From positions 1,866,929-1,930,928 of the forward strand of contig JANPWX010000215.1 in assembly GCA_024734555.1 (NCBI GenBank): DNA of 64,000 nt. Reading direction: 5' to 3'. Numbering within the stretch: position 1 is the stretch's first letter; each line of letters starts with the position of its first letter. This stretch comes from Trochalopteron elliotii (lineage: Eukaryota > Chordata > Aves > Passeriformes > Leiothrichidae). The notes under the pieces were generated by a model. That model was not told where the DNA came from. It saw only the letters and a list, made by a program, of their open reading frames with translations, and made no database searches. Shown piece after piece: positions 25,850 to 39,116 of the stretch. The position numbers were made by a program, and so were the translations under genes.

Positions 25850-28800
25850 GTAAACAAAATATGCTTCCCAGTTTTATTGTTATTTTTTAAGGTCTTTTCC
25901 TATATATTTTTCAAAACATCTGTGGCAATGGTCTCTGGGCTCATTGCACACTTGTGGCTTCCGTTCCTATCTTCATCTCATAGTGACTGAGAACTGGTCC
26001 AATGAATGAGAAACCTATCTACACCTTAAACATATTCCTTACAAAGTATCCACTGTTCTGCCTTTAAAAAGTGATTGCATTGTTTATAAGAGTCTTTCAG
26101 AAGTTGTCAGACACTGCCTTACAGGTAATTTTGGCTTATAAAGACTGCAAAGGTGTGTTCTTCAAGAGCATTGTTCCCTGTAAATGCAAGTAATGTTGGG
26201 AACACTGGTGAAAATTGTGAGGCAATTTATTGCCCTCTTAAGCCTCTTATACTTGAGTTATGACAGCTCTGCATTAATTTAAAGTTGCCTATTTCCTTTT
26301 TTTTTAATAGGAATAATATCAAATTCTGAGAATATTTACATAACCAAAGATATTTTGGTCAAATTATTAAAGTGGGGCTACTACTGACTACTAAAGTCAG
26401 TAATGCTTCTTAAGAGGAATTTAAATATTGATGAAGAAGTCTACCAGTTGTGGTTTTGTATTAACTTTTATACTGCATTATTAAGAAATTCATAATTCTC
26501 ATATTTTTATGTCATTACTGTTGAAAAGTCATAATAGACTTTTATTTATTTTTTTTAATTCAATGAATATTAATCTATATTATTTCCTGATTCTATTCCT
26601 AGGTTTGCTTTTTGTAGATAGTATGGCTGACAAGTTACAAGCTTACCCCTTTATTTTTGTCTGTTAGTAAAGTAGTGGTATTGATAAGTGACACATTAGA
26701 GAACATATTTTAAGGTGTCTGTCTTTGGAAGGCTGTGTAGTTTGAATATACATGGAAGACTAAAAGCAGCCTATTTAATAACAGTTAGCAAAATTTTACA
26801 TGTAACTACATGCTCATATATGTTGAACTGTGCAATTCAACACCAAAAACCCCAAACAAACTGATTCAACAGAAGGATTCATATCTACATAATCCTAATA
26901 AAATACCTTTTCCATTTTTCTCTTCTTACCATTATTGTTGTGGCTCTAAAATGGTCTAAAATGTTTACTCAAATCTCTCCTTTTCACCTTTAATGTCAAA
27001 AATCAGTGACACAAGTTTGCCTGAACTACAGGTCTGCCTAAAAACACAGTGTGAAGAAACAAAAATAATTTTCAGATCTGAATTTTGTCATGTTTTCCTT
27101 TTGTTTACTCTCTCCCCCCTTTTCTGTTAACGAGGAACTGCCACCTTCTCTTCTCTTCACCACTCATTATCATCTTGTCTGCCCCTGTTGCTGTGATGCC
27201 TCAGGATTTCCTGAGAGCAATGGGATTTGTCTCAGCTCTCTGATCATGGCAGAGGGAGGGGTTGGTTTATGCTTGCTGGAGTGCACTTTTTCCTAATCAT
27301 GCCAGGTCCCTAAAGTCTTTCTTTGCAATTAGGAAGCAAAGGCTACAGAGAGCACATTCCTTCCTTCTGGCTTCATCTGTATGAAGCACTGAAAGTTTGT
27401 AGGTTTCAGACTTATGCCCATTGCCTCCAACACTAGGCAGGCTTGACTGTAAATCAAAAATTAGGTTTTTAGGTCTACAGGTCTAAGTTTGAAAAGTACA
27501 AGTTAGGAAAGAAAAGGTTACAAAAAGGGAAACAGAAAACACAATTCCAGCCATCCAGTTGTTTAACTTCTCATGGAAGTCTCCAGGGCTTGTCCCTCTG
27601 TACACTTTCCCTGTTTCCTACCAGCCTGGATTCCCTTTTCTTCTCCTGAGAAACAGGAAGCAATGATAAATTACATTTCACATCTCCATAGTCTTTCCAA
27701 GAAATGAATGTGCTCAGTGGCTCAGCCAGACCCACTAGGTACTTATGGGTGACTTCCCAGCTCTGTCATGCAGCAGTCATGCCAGCAGCTCACTGCTTTT
27801 GCCACAGTTTGCATATTCACCCTTTTTGTAGTGCTGCTTTATTTTTTTTTCTTTTTGATAGCTTTCTAAAGAAATGGCATGTGATGCTTCACTAATAGAG
27901 ATGGCAATTTGAGAAATGAACAGTTTTTCCATGGCAACATAAAAGGAGCTAATGTCCTTTGTATTCCTGGTGTCCAGTATGATAGTACCCATTTTTAAAT
28001 TTTGTGTTATAAGCAATCAAGGTTTTTAGTTGTATTTTGGTGAGATTTTCCATGTGTCTAATAATTTTAGTTTGTCCTTCCAACCTTGATTGTAGTAACA
28101 CTGGTATTGCTTTTTACTTTCTTCCTGCTACCCCATGTATATTGGGTGAATTTATACAGTGTTGGCAATATACAGTGGTGTTTTCTCAAGAAAATATCTG
28201 GAAGATCACTGCTATTCATTGACTTCCATTTTAAAAACTATTTCTGAGGCAGTTCTGTATAGTCATTGCCATTCTGATTACAGCACTGTTCTGATTTTCT
28301 TATCTTCTGAATGGGTCTTGTAAAATAAGAAGCTGTTTTTCATTAAAATATTTCTAGAGATCGATTATGAAAATTAAAACAATTAGCCTTAAAATATGTG
28401 GGTATAGGGAGAAATATTAACAATTTTTCTTTATTTTTCCAGGTTCACAAAGTGAAAACTAATTTTTCTCTGAAAGAAATGATAGTATACGAGTGCTTCC
28501 AGAGGAAGGCTCATTTTTATTATGCTATTCACATGATTTATTATTCACAAAGAACATTTGAACAGAAACTGGCCTATGTATGAGCCAAAATCCTGACTTC
28601 AGAGAGGTCCTTTGGCTGTAGTTTTCACTGCCCAGTGTAAATCAGTAGGGAATATTGCAAGCATGTTGAACTTCCTGTTTGAAAGTAAATCTGACAAGAT
28701 GTACTTAGCAAAACATATATTGTAAAAGGAGATGAAACATTCCTTTAATATTTTATGTTCTTTGTCTTGTGGGGCATAAAGAAATTCAGGATGCTCATTC

Positions 28801-31364
28801 TGTCCTGTATTTTCAGTATTTGTATCTTGCTAATTTAATTTTTAGCTTTGAAAAAAAAGTAAGAAAAATATTTAGGTGCAATCTAATTTCATTTTAATTT
28901 GGCTCAATATAATGTTGGCCAAAGGATGGTAGTTAGCCTTGCAAAAAGAGAATGCAATATGAAGAGGGGAAAATGGCCTTATTAAAAAAAATCTCAGACA
29001 GTAGAAAAGATGGACTATTGTCTTAGTCTTTATGGACAATCTTCTGTCTCTAAAGGCAAGACATTTAGTCTTTCTTACACGAATCTTCTACCCATAAGAA
29101 GAAATAATATGCTGTTGTATTTGGGGGCTTGTGAAATAAATGCTTACAAACTCTTGGACCGTCTTGTAATTGAACTATGTTCTCTTTTGGTGTTGACAGA
29201 TGATAATTATACCGTGTAAGAGAGCCTGCTGGCCTATTTACTAACTTTTCATTTGGTTTATTTATGAGAATTTTTTTTTACAATGTGCTTATTAAAAAGG
29301 AAAAAAAAAAAAAAAGGCAAGTTCTGCTATCCAGACTTATTTGTGTCAAGATTTCAGAAACCATTATTTAATATATCATTGGCAATTCTGGATGTATATA
29401 TTGTACCAGTGGTAGGCAAATCAGCATCAGGGAGATGCAGCCTCACAGCCACCATGGCTTGAGAATCAGCTGAGAATGCAGGCTTTTGTAGTTAAATCTT
29501 GCTTCAAGCCTGTCCTTTTAGAAGCTCATAATAGAATTTTCTTCCTTTTTCTATACCTGCTTCTCACAGCAGGAGGTTTGAAATTGCCAGAGTTAAGCAG
29601 TTTAATAATTACTTTTGAAAAGTGAAAATGCACATGGGCAGGCAATTTCATTTCCATTTTGAAAATAAGATTTTCCTCTTGTTTCTGAAAAAGGAGGTGG
29701 AAATTATGATTGCTTATGAAATTAGTTTGTATAACTGGTTAGGTATTTGATTATTTGAGCATCTGTCTTTAACAGCTGCTGAGGTAGTTCTGTTGCCTTA
29801 AGCAGAAATCAGTGAGGTGAGAGCAAATAGTGGGAAGAAGACAGAAATTGCTCTCAGGCTACTTGCCATACTAACAAGAGGTCTAGTTGCAGAGGACAGG
29901 AGTTGTACTCAAATGGCAGATGTAATGGGAAAATCAGAAAGATCCACTTTAAAAATGCACATTTCTGAAAGTAGAAATAATTCCATCTATAAATCATTTG
30001 GCATAAAATTCTTTTCCTTCCCTTAAAAATAACACTATGATGGTAAAGAAAGTCCCTTATAAATGAACTGGTTGAAACTTCAAAGACAGTCCTGTCTTTT
30101 CCTGTCTTGCAATAGTCCCACAGTGCCTTGCAGTCCCTTTCCCCTAACAGACATGTAAGATTGAATTCAAGGTATAAAATTTTGACCAGCAGAGGAAAAA
30201 AGTTATTCTCTAATAATTTAAAATATTTATTATTCCATCACTTCACATAATTTTTCTTTTTACACAACACCACGATTTTTGTGTTATGTCTCCCCTATCA
30301 ATTCTTCCAGTGCAGGTCACACATCTGTTCTTGTTCTCATGTCCCACACTTGAAAATCTAAATAGGTCAGGGAAACTGAGAAGATCAGTTAGGCAGCACC
30401 TCCTTGCAAACCACGCTCAGACCTCTATTGGTAATCCAGTTTCTGACAGTGTTACCATTGTTTACTGTTGGCTACGATTAACAATTAGATATATGGATCA
30501 GGAATGTGGCATGGGAGGTAAGGAAACACAGAAATTTATAGTGTGTTAGATCAAATGGAAGAATACTTTGCTCTCTCAAAGGGATGAAGTAAGAACAAAG
30601 TATAATTCTGTTGCTATTCCTCATAAATAAGAACAAAAGTTACAGTCATGGTGGTCATAAGGTCATGAACCACCTTGTGGAGGGTGGAGTGGGGATGGAT
30701 CCCAAAGGAACTGTTGGCCTCTTACAGGATTACTACCTTGTTCCATCAAAAAAGGCAAATTAAAAGAGTTTGTTGCAGAGCTATTCAAAAGATTTTTCTT
30801 TCAGAAGAAGTGAAGGACAGCACCCGCACGACTGGAAGGACACACCGTCTGCCAGCCCTGCACCTGCCTTCTGGCAGAATCCCCAGGACCTTAACCTTGA
30901 GAGGCCAAAATATCTCACAAAGAGACAAGGTCCCCAACTAGCAGGATATTAAGTGTATTTGAATGGTAACTAAAATTTCCTTTTATGGTTCATATAACCT
31001 AGTTATGCTGTGTCAAGGAAAAGGACCAACTTTCTCAGAGTAATATAAATTATGCATGAGCAATATATAAAATATACTTTGTCATTTGTGTCCAAATCTG
31101 GGAATATGCCATGGTTTTTATATAATGTGGCACATTTTTTACATCTCCCCTGAAAAAAAGTGGTCAAAATGTGTAAAATAGTGTCCTCAAGTCCTTATCT
31201 TCCAAAAGTGTCACAAGAATAAATGACTCAGCTGAGACTCCCTTGGGAAAAGTTTGATGGAGTATTTTTGTGTTATATGAAGTAGTGATATTTCCAGGTT
31301 TTGAATACTATGCTAAGTTGAAACTATATAATAAACAGTCACAAAAAACTTTCTATTATTTGTG
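25850..31364. other. Non-coding stretch
   Basis: AT-rich sequence with a few A and T homopolymers (for example at 29300-29315). No gene, RNA or repeat family recognised. Confidence 0.45.
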
Positions 31365-31749
31365 AATCATAGAATCATCACAGAATATCCTGAGTTGGAA
31401 GGGAACCACAATCATCAAATCCATCTCCTAGCCCTGCATGGGACAGCCTGGGAATCACACCATGTGCCTGAGAGCATTGTCCAAACACTGCTTGGACTCT
31501 GTCAGGTTTGGTGCTGTGACACTTCCCTGAGGAGCCTCTGCCAGTGACCACCCTCTGGGTGAAGAACTTTTTCCTGACATCCAGCCTAAATCTCCCCTGA
31601 GGCCATTCCCTTGGGTCCTGTCACTGGTCACCACAGAGAAGAGATCAGTGCCTGCCCCTCCTACGGAAGCTGTAACTGCAATGAGGTCTCCCCTCAGTCT
31701 CCTCTTCTCCAGGCTGAACAGATCATGGCCTCAGCCACTCCTCATATAA
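31365..31749 (-). mobile_element. CR1 retrotransposon fragment, antisense
   Basis: The left edge (AATCATAGAATCATCACAGAA) is the reverse complement of the tandem CR1 3' tail. It is followed by the typical avian CR1 series: GAGTTGGAAGGGAACC, CCACCCTCTGGGTGAAGAAC, TTCCTGACATCCAGCCTAA, CATTCCCTTGGGTCCTGTCA and TCCTCTTCTCCAGGCTGAAC. This covers the CR1 3' UTR and the very end of the reverse-transcriptase region. The copy is on the minus strand, 5'-truncated, diverged and non-functional. The short plus-strand ORF across it is an artefact. Confidence 0.93.
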
Positions 31750-34700
31750 GCTTCCCTTTTAGATAATTAATAAAATTATTTCTGGTGTTTAATTTTTCCA
31801 TATATGTATATATATTTTCTTTTTTTCTTTTTTTCTTTCCTAATACAGCATGCTGGCAATCTGTGACCGGAGAATTTTTTTAAAGAAAAAATTAACTTGA
31901 TCACTGGTATGGTTAAATTATGGCTCTAAATGTGTCTTCAGCCTATTACGTGCCAAAAAGGTAAGAGAAAGGTATGTGTTAGGAAGAAAAAAATCTTTTT
32001 ACTGTCCTGGGAAGCAGATTGGAATTGATTGGAAAATAGATATTAGGCATGTGGGAAGTGTATCATTACCTAAAATGCAATTTCATAAGTGTCAAACACA
32101 CAGTGCTGTCCCACAATACTCTATCTAGTTCGTAATTTGTCCTGAAATGAGTCTCAACCTACCAGCTTAATATATTTCCCAAGTAACAAAGTTTTCTTGC
32201 ACTCACGTCTTTTGCAAATGCCTGCAGTCTGTTATAAACAATAGCATTGTGAGATAAACTGCTAATACTGCAAAACCATGATAACCCTTAATATAAAGTT
32301 CCTTAGAATCTGTGATGGAGTTCTTTTCTTCTCAGCAAAAAGGATTATGAAGAGCAGAGATCATCACCAACCACAAGATCTCTAAAAGCAGTAGATTACA
32401 TTTACAGATAAATCATTCTAGCACAAAGGGACATCTAAATGATGCTAATAAAAAATGGTGCTTCTTTATCAGATATTAATAAATCTACCTTTATGAAGAT
32501 TAATGGAAAATAAAAAAATCTCTGGGACCCTATTGTTTTGCACAGGAAAAACAGCTGAATTTTGCATCTTTGAATTGATTTAAGGAATGGGAAGACAGAT
32601 TGCATGAATTATTACTATATCCTTGTCATTGTTGTTTTAAATAACCTGCAATTATAAGGAAAAAAAAAATCTCAGTTTCTGATGGAGTTGTATCCAAAGG
32701 TCTTATTCATAAATGTTTTTTATTTCTCCTGCTCTTTATCTATGGTAGACTGACACGGTCTAATCACCCCAGAACTGAGGACTAACATCAATCTTCTGGG
32801 TCACATTAGGGATCCTGGACTGATGGAGAGTGAGCATTTCTTGAAGTCTGAAGTCCAAAATATCTAGGATATACCAAGAAAAAAAAAATCATACATAGGA
32901 CTATTTATTTGTTCATTTATAAGGCTGCTCTGGCACAGTTAAATGCCAGATCTTTAGACTGGAAGATGCAAATTGCAGCAGTTTGGATGGTTGGTTTCTT
33001 GAAAAAGATTATACGTGACAGGCTTTCTGCTCAAGTATCAATCTTGCCACAAATTTCTTTGATGGGCTTGTCTCTGAGGCTCTGAGACTTAGCCTCAGAA
33101 AGACAAAAAGCTAGTCAAACAGCTAGAGCCATCCAGATGGGTTCTTCTTTATTGATGACCCACCTCTTGTTGCACAATTTCTTTGCTGCTTTTGGGGAGA
33201 AAAAGATCAGAAATCCTTGTTTTGTTTCCTGTATGATTGTCCCTTAGTAGTTCTTTTCATTATTCTGTGAGTTAATATCAAAGAGAGAATCTGAAAGACA
33301 TATATAACAGAAGGCTTGTCTCCCCAGATGCAGGGCCAAGAGGGAGGGGAGATCAAGCATCATGCCCAGATAATGATAAATACTGTGATTTCTGAATGCA
33401 CTGAAGTGAGGGACGAGCCTGTGTGATATCTGTAGATGTTTTGCAACTGATTTCCTGTTAATTGACATCCGTGATAGCTGTTTTCTAAATCACTTTCAAA
33501 ATTATACAAATATCCTTCTCCTCCAAGCACTTCTTAAATTGAAGTATGTGCCTGGTGTTTTTTCTGCTCTTTTGGCCTCCTGACATTTTCTAAATCTCTG
33601 TGGAATGAGGCCTGCCTTTCACAGATTGTGATACTGGTGGAAACCACATTCAGCACAACAGTTCACTGGCAAGAGATGCTAATGGGGGCAGTCAGATTTT
33701 TTGGCTTCTTTGGTATAAATAGAAAGAATTTTAGCCTAATGCTGGTCATGGCTCCTTTAACAGGACCAACTAAAGTGTCTGTGTTCCACACAAACTCCTC
33801 TTTTAAGTGAGGGGTTTTAATCGAGTTTTTTAAACAGAGACTTGGCCTCAAAAATACTTATTTTCTTCCTCTATGCTACTGCAAGTAATTCTGCTTTAGC
33901 ATGGAAAATTCTGGTCCCTCTTTTTCCAGCATGACAGCTGAATTTCTGCAGTTCTGCTTGGGCATTGGAGACATTGTGATTGTTTCCGTAGAGAGCAGTA
34001 ATGTTCTCACCTGAATTACAGGGCTCATGGAAGTGTGGAAAGCATGCAGCTAAAGACATCTCTAAAACTGTGGATTTTTTTTTCTGGAATTTTCAGGAAA
34101 AAACCCTCTGATGTCCAAGAGGTTAAAAAGTCTTCTTTCTTTAGGTATAAAAGCCTATAGAAACACTCATACTTTTGTCTGCTACTAATGTAAGACTCCC
34201 TGCATAGTAAAATGGGAAAAAAAAATTTCGTGTATTGAAGATAAAAAAAAAAAAATTCTACTCATGTTTAGTTTTTCCAATGTTCTTAAAACAATAATGA
34301 GTTTTACCACCTCAAAATATTTTCAGATTCATATCCTTAAATTTGGATTTAAGTGTTGCATGATATATCTGTGATCTGTTAACAAAATATATATCCCTTT
34401 ACTATAAATTAATATGTCCTTTAGAAGCTTCATGGTGAATAATATTTTATAATTTCTAATATATAATTTAATAGTTGTCATGTTTCATGTGATCACCTTC
34501 TACTTTGTCAGCTTGGAGTGAGATGGTATTTCCCTGACATTCAGGGGCTGCTGCCATACCAACAGCCTGGGCGTGTTTGCATTCATTATTTTTTTGCAGT
34601 GGAATAATAATAATGGAAGAAGGGAAAGGATGGGAAAAGAGCAGTTCTATGTAATTTCTTTCTCAAATTCAAGTATATGCTGCTCTCTTGTGGAATTTCT

Positions 34701-37144
34701 ATGGTAGTTACAAGCAATAGGTTAAGGTGTCCTTGCTTTCTGACTTTTATTTTGGTCCACTGAATATTGCTGAGACAAATTCAGTGCATATGATGTAACA
34801 GGATTTTTTAAAATATAAATAACAAATTTGCCTAATAATGTACTACTGTTCTTTTTCCATTTTGATGGTCAGCTTCCATTGTTGACATAGATTTGTGTGC
34901 TGCATTTGGAACTAGATTTGTGCTGTTTTGTAAATAAACATGCATTTGTTAATACTAGAAAACTGCCTCTTCTACTCTCTAGATAAGGCTGAAGTGCACC
35001 TGTAGTTTTCTCTGGTTCACTCTTACAACTAGCCTCAGTAAGAAAATAATTGCTTTAAAAAGGGGAATGAAAACTTGGGTATCTGTCTGCATGATGTTTG
35101 TATATGTGGGGGGAGTTGTTCAAATCATGCATTCTGTAGTATTTTCTCATGTATTATGAAAATGAATGATGAGTGGACTTTTTAGAAGAATGCTTCAAGG
35201 TATATCACTCTCCAGCCAAAGAATGGAGGCAGTATAGTCACAGAGCCATCCTCACTGAGGCCCTGGGGAAAAAGAGCTCCACAAGCAGGAGAGCTTTGGG
35301 TGCCTGGTTTCCTGAGGATGTCTTTAGGGTAAGATTGTTTGCTTTCCAGGGAATATGTGTGAATACATACGTATTTGAGTTTATATGGCTGTTGCTCTGT
35401 CATCAAGAGCACCTCTCTACCCTGACATCCATTTTTATTACAAGAAAGAAGAATTTGAGGTGGTAGCATTTCTGTCAGATGTGGTCAAAAAATGTATTTA
35501 TTATTGCAGGATAGAGAGGCAGAGCAATTTTACCACCTTTTTTACCTGGGAAATATATGTTAATAATAATAATAACAATAAGCTGTATTTTTGCCTGAAC
35601 ATGCCCTACATTCTTACATATTCTGCAGCATATTTTATCCAGTAGAATCCTTAAGCAATATACAGGCTGAGCATCCCCCCTGAGAATTTCTATTGCAAAC
35701 CTGATATTTTATTTGTTTCTGGAAAATCTGGTTGAGTTCACTGATATAACACACACACAGCAAAATGCTTGACTACAAAGAAACACTTCATTCCCTCATA
35801 TAAATACTTGCTGCCACCTCTGAGAAGAAAAAAAAATCTCCTAAGTGCTATTACTTATCCTTATAAGCAACCATTTTTGATGATAAGTTATGTTAGAGCA
35901 CAGCCATCATTAAAATCACACAGACAAATTCAAGAAGATTGAATTTACTCTTTCTGAGGTAGTCGTGTCCATTTAATTGAGGAAGGATTCAGACCTTTGG
36001 TCTGCTCTAACCCTTGGAGGAGCACAGCCTGTTTTCAAAGGGGAGTGAGAAAGGCTCTCGAGGTATCTTTAGTGTGAACTGGGCTGCCATGGGGCAATGG
36101 CTAATGCACTATGGCTCCCTGCATCCCAGCTACTCTGTGTACCCAAGCCTGGTATTCTCTTGCCTGTAGACAAGGTATTATCTGGTGAAAAGAGGGAGTA
36201 CAAAGAATCAAGTCATAATCAGTATGCTTTTGTGAGTCCTAAATAGAGTGAGAACTACAAAGGAAAAGCAACTAGATTTTCAGTGTACAATATTTCAGGA
36301 GAGATTGGGAGAGGGTGTTTTTACTATATTCTATTATGTCTCCTCTTTAGAGCCAGTGCCAAAGGAATAGTTTTCCAATGTGCTATTTGTTCACAGGATG
36401 GATAGGGGCTGACAGCCTGACCATCAGAGCAGCTTCTTTGTCCTTGGAGCTCCAGGTGGTTTAACAGTGCAGAGAAGCTACGAGTTTTTACCAAAATGGT
36501 TGTTCATTCCTTTTTAGATGACTTTTCAGCCCTGTCCAGCTTATTTTCAAAGACTTTTAAAAGAAAAAGAAAAATTAAGCAGTGTATATTAGGAGGGTAG
36601 TGGGGAGGTGAGGATAAGGTACTGGGTATACACATGATGTGGAAAAGGTCTCTCTTGCCTTTTCTAGAAATACGTTCATCCTGAGAAGGCTCAGACATAG
36701 AAATATCAGTATTCATGCTACATAAGTAAGTATCACAGCTTAATCATGGCTATAATCAGCTTTACTAGCAGCAAGATTGACATGACTGTATTACATCCCC
36801 CATATTTTCTGAAAGTATATTTAAGGGTGTAAAGAGCAGTATTAAAATTATTCTCAAGAGACTTACAGGATTTTTTAAATTATAATATTTGTTTATTGGT
36901 TTTAATGAAATATTTGAAAGCTGAGCCCTTTGTGACAGGTAAAGACAATATGATAATTACCTAATATAGACAGCAAATAATACTGGCAATCATGATTGTA
37001 ATCTGGTTTAGTCCATGCAGATGGCAATAGAATAGAAGAATATGTTTATTACTAATAAAGAATCAGGAGTCATTATTGTTTACTACTTTAGGTTCTGATT
37101 CTGAGCAGCTTATAGAGATAGATATAAATTCAGGGATGAGAAGA
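31750..37144. other. Non-coding stretch
   Basis: AT-rich sequence with pyrimidine and TA microsatellite patches just after the CR1 (about 31800-31850), an AAT/AAC run at about 35562-35580, and several poly-A runs. No gene recognised. A slightly GC-richer 150-bp patch at about 35180-35330 is open in both orientations but has no familiar motif. Confidence 0.45.
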
Positions 37145-37255
37145 GTAGACTAATAACCTCCTCAAGCTGTTCCTAATGCAGCCCTGTGTGCAGCTGGCTT
37201 CTCTGCCAGGGTCTGCAGCTGAGTCATGGTCAGCGTGTTGTCCACCAGGACTCAT
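37145..37255 (-). mobile_element. Old CR1 ORF2 3'-end relic, antisense
   Basis: On the minus strand the segment reads GTGGACAACACGCTGACCATG, and a little further on GGGCTGCATTAGGAACAG. These match the end of the CR1 reverse-transcriptase ORF, where the protein reads about LVDxxLxM. The copy is short, diverged and broken. It shares the unusual stretch CAGCTGCACACAGG with the relic at 50150-50290. Confidence 0.65.
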
Positions 37256-38763
37256 TGCTAGGCCTGTGAGCCATCTTAGCACTCCTGCATTCCCTCTGCA
37301 ATAATTTTAAGGAATTTTTTGTTGTTGTTTTGTATCTTTTTTCTAATTTTCTTTAAATTCTTTTCAGCTTTGAAATAATCAAACAGAGTATATAACTAGT
37401 TTAGCAAGTGATGACTGTTAATTTTGTCCAGAAAGGGATAGGAATAAAAAAAAGCTACTGCTTCTCTTTGTTGCCTCCTTGAGGGTGGAAAAAATGCTGA
37501 CTTTCATACACAGTAGTTACACCATTAGCTTTTTAGGCAAGAAGTAGAGAAAATAATTACCTCATGTTGTACAAATTGGGCTAGAGACTTCTAATCCATC
37601 AGAACAGTCCTGACTCAGCTGAGGTCTGAGGACCATTGAGATAAAGTGGAGAATGGCACTGGCACCCTGAATTTCTGATAAACCTCCAATGAAAATTCAT
37701 CCAAAGGAGGCAAGGTATCAAAATCAGTGCGTAATGGAGTGATTGTATTTCATGTGTATCATTCCTAACACCCAAAAGATGGATGTGATATTTAATGGAA
37801 ACTAGGGCTCTTGTTTTGAAAGGCCTCACTGTTACATCTGTAGCAAATGGTTGTGTCTAAGCTTCTTTCCTGTACTGTTTGTTCACTTTGCTCAGCTTCT
37901 GCAGGGAATAAAAGAGACAAAATCACACTGCAGATTTTAATTTCTGCAAGAATACTACTCCCTTGAAAGGACTGGTCTTTTTATCTGGGATTCACTTTTG
38001 CCTTTAAGACTTCATTTCTCTAAAATGTTTGGAAAACTTATTAAACTTTTGGTTCTTATTCCTTTCTTCCATTTCTTTACAGAAGCTAGTCATTGGTGCG
38101 TGGGATTGTACCTGCTCTTCATCAGCACTATGAATAGTGCTTTGAATCATCAGAAAACGCCATTGTATTGTTTCCTTCTTTCTGGTCACTTTACTTTCAG
38201 CTTCTTTTTAAAGCATATTCATAGCACTGAAACTTTTCCTCAAAATTGTTGTGTGTTCATTAGACTTTTACCATGTGTCATGATCCAGGTGCAATTGCTG
38301 GCAGAGAGACAAATACACACAAGGCTGCACGAATACGAGCTTGAAGGAGGTCATTAGTCCTCTCTGTTCAGCCCTGAATTTATATCTATATCTGATATCA
38401 GATGGGAGATCTATATCCTGCAGTTTTCCATGTTCATGTTTCTAGGAGTGCTAAATAAGCAAAAAAGCAGCACAAAGGACTGGAGCAGTGGCAGCGGTGA
38501 CAGCTAAAGCCAGGGAACACCTTGGCAGAGCAGGGATGTGCCAGATGTACTGTAGTGGATGGTGCAATGCTGGATACAAAGAGATGCAAATGAGAGCAGG
38601 AACAGAAAAAGGAAATTTTGGTCTCTGATGGGACCTTCCCAGCGCAGTAATCCGCATCTCTAAATCTCCACATTACCCTGATTTTATTTCTGCGTCTAGC
38701 TACACAGACAGCATCTCGGGAGGATTTCCAGGACGTGTGTTTCCAAAAGGTGACAGCACCTGG
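37256..38763. other. Non-coding stretch before the CpG island
   Basis: AT-rich, with no recognised gene. The openings at 37998-38357 have no known protein features. Confidence 0.4.
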
Positions 38764-38960
38764 ATTTCCGGCGGGAATGTCGATCCGCGCGGTCCGCAGG
38801 GCGCGGCTGGGAGCGGCAGCGCCGCCTGGCGGCCGCTCCGCCTGCTGCAGGCACGGCGCTGGGAGAGCGGGAGGCGCATAGCGGGGAACGCCGGCACGGC
38901 CCGAAAAAACCTCACAGTGCTCTAAAGCGTGCAGGATTTGCCCAGCGCTGCATCCTGTTT
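38764..38960. promoter_or_regulatory. Small isolated CpG island
   Basis: By hand count about two dozen CpG dinucleotides fall between 38768 and 38913, in sequence that is mostly G and C. The surrounding tens of kilobases are AT-rich and CpG-poor. Such islands usually mark a promoter, enhancer or insulator active in the germ line. No annotated-type gene starts here that I can recognise. A 178-codon minus-strand opening (38434-38970) crosses it, but stop-codon loss in GC-rich DNA explains that. A CTCF-like motif lies in its centre. Confidence 0.65.
38817..38836 (-). promoter_or_regulatory. CTCF-like binding motif
   Basis: The minus strand reads GCGGCCGCCAGGCGGCGCTG. This follows the known CTCF core (CC, three variable bases, AG, two variable bases, GGC, then GC) with one clear departure, a C where G or T is usual after AGG. 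CTCF sites act as insulators and loop anchors. Binding is inferred only; methylation of its CpGs would matter. Confidence 0.4.
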
Positions 38961-39040
38961 GATTTTCCAAAAGGCAGTGTTCTCACCGGGAAAGAGCTAA
39001 GTGATATCTCCTCCCTCCTCACTACGCATTGACTTTATAT

Positions 39041-39116
39041 ACATACGCACACACACAGATGAACACACACACACACATATATATGTATATATGTGTGTGT
39101 ATATATATATATATAT
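39041..39116. repeat. CA/TA/TG alternating microsatellite
   Basis: From 39063 to 39116 purines and pyrimidines alternate without a break, as (AC)n, (AT)n, (GT)n and (AT)n. The CA and TG parts are also mutually complementary around a central TG, so the tract can form either Z-DNA or a cruciform. Confidence 0.9.

Noticed and set aside
38434..38970. 178-codon minus-strand ORF, the longest in the window
   Set aside because: Part of it lies in the CpG island where stop codons are rare; the translation has no known domain and no splice or conservation support.
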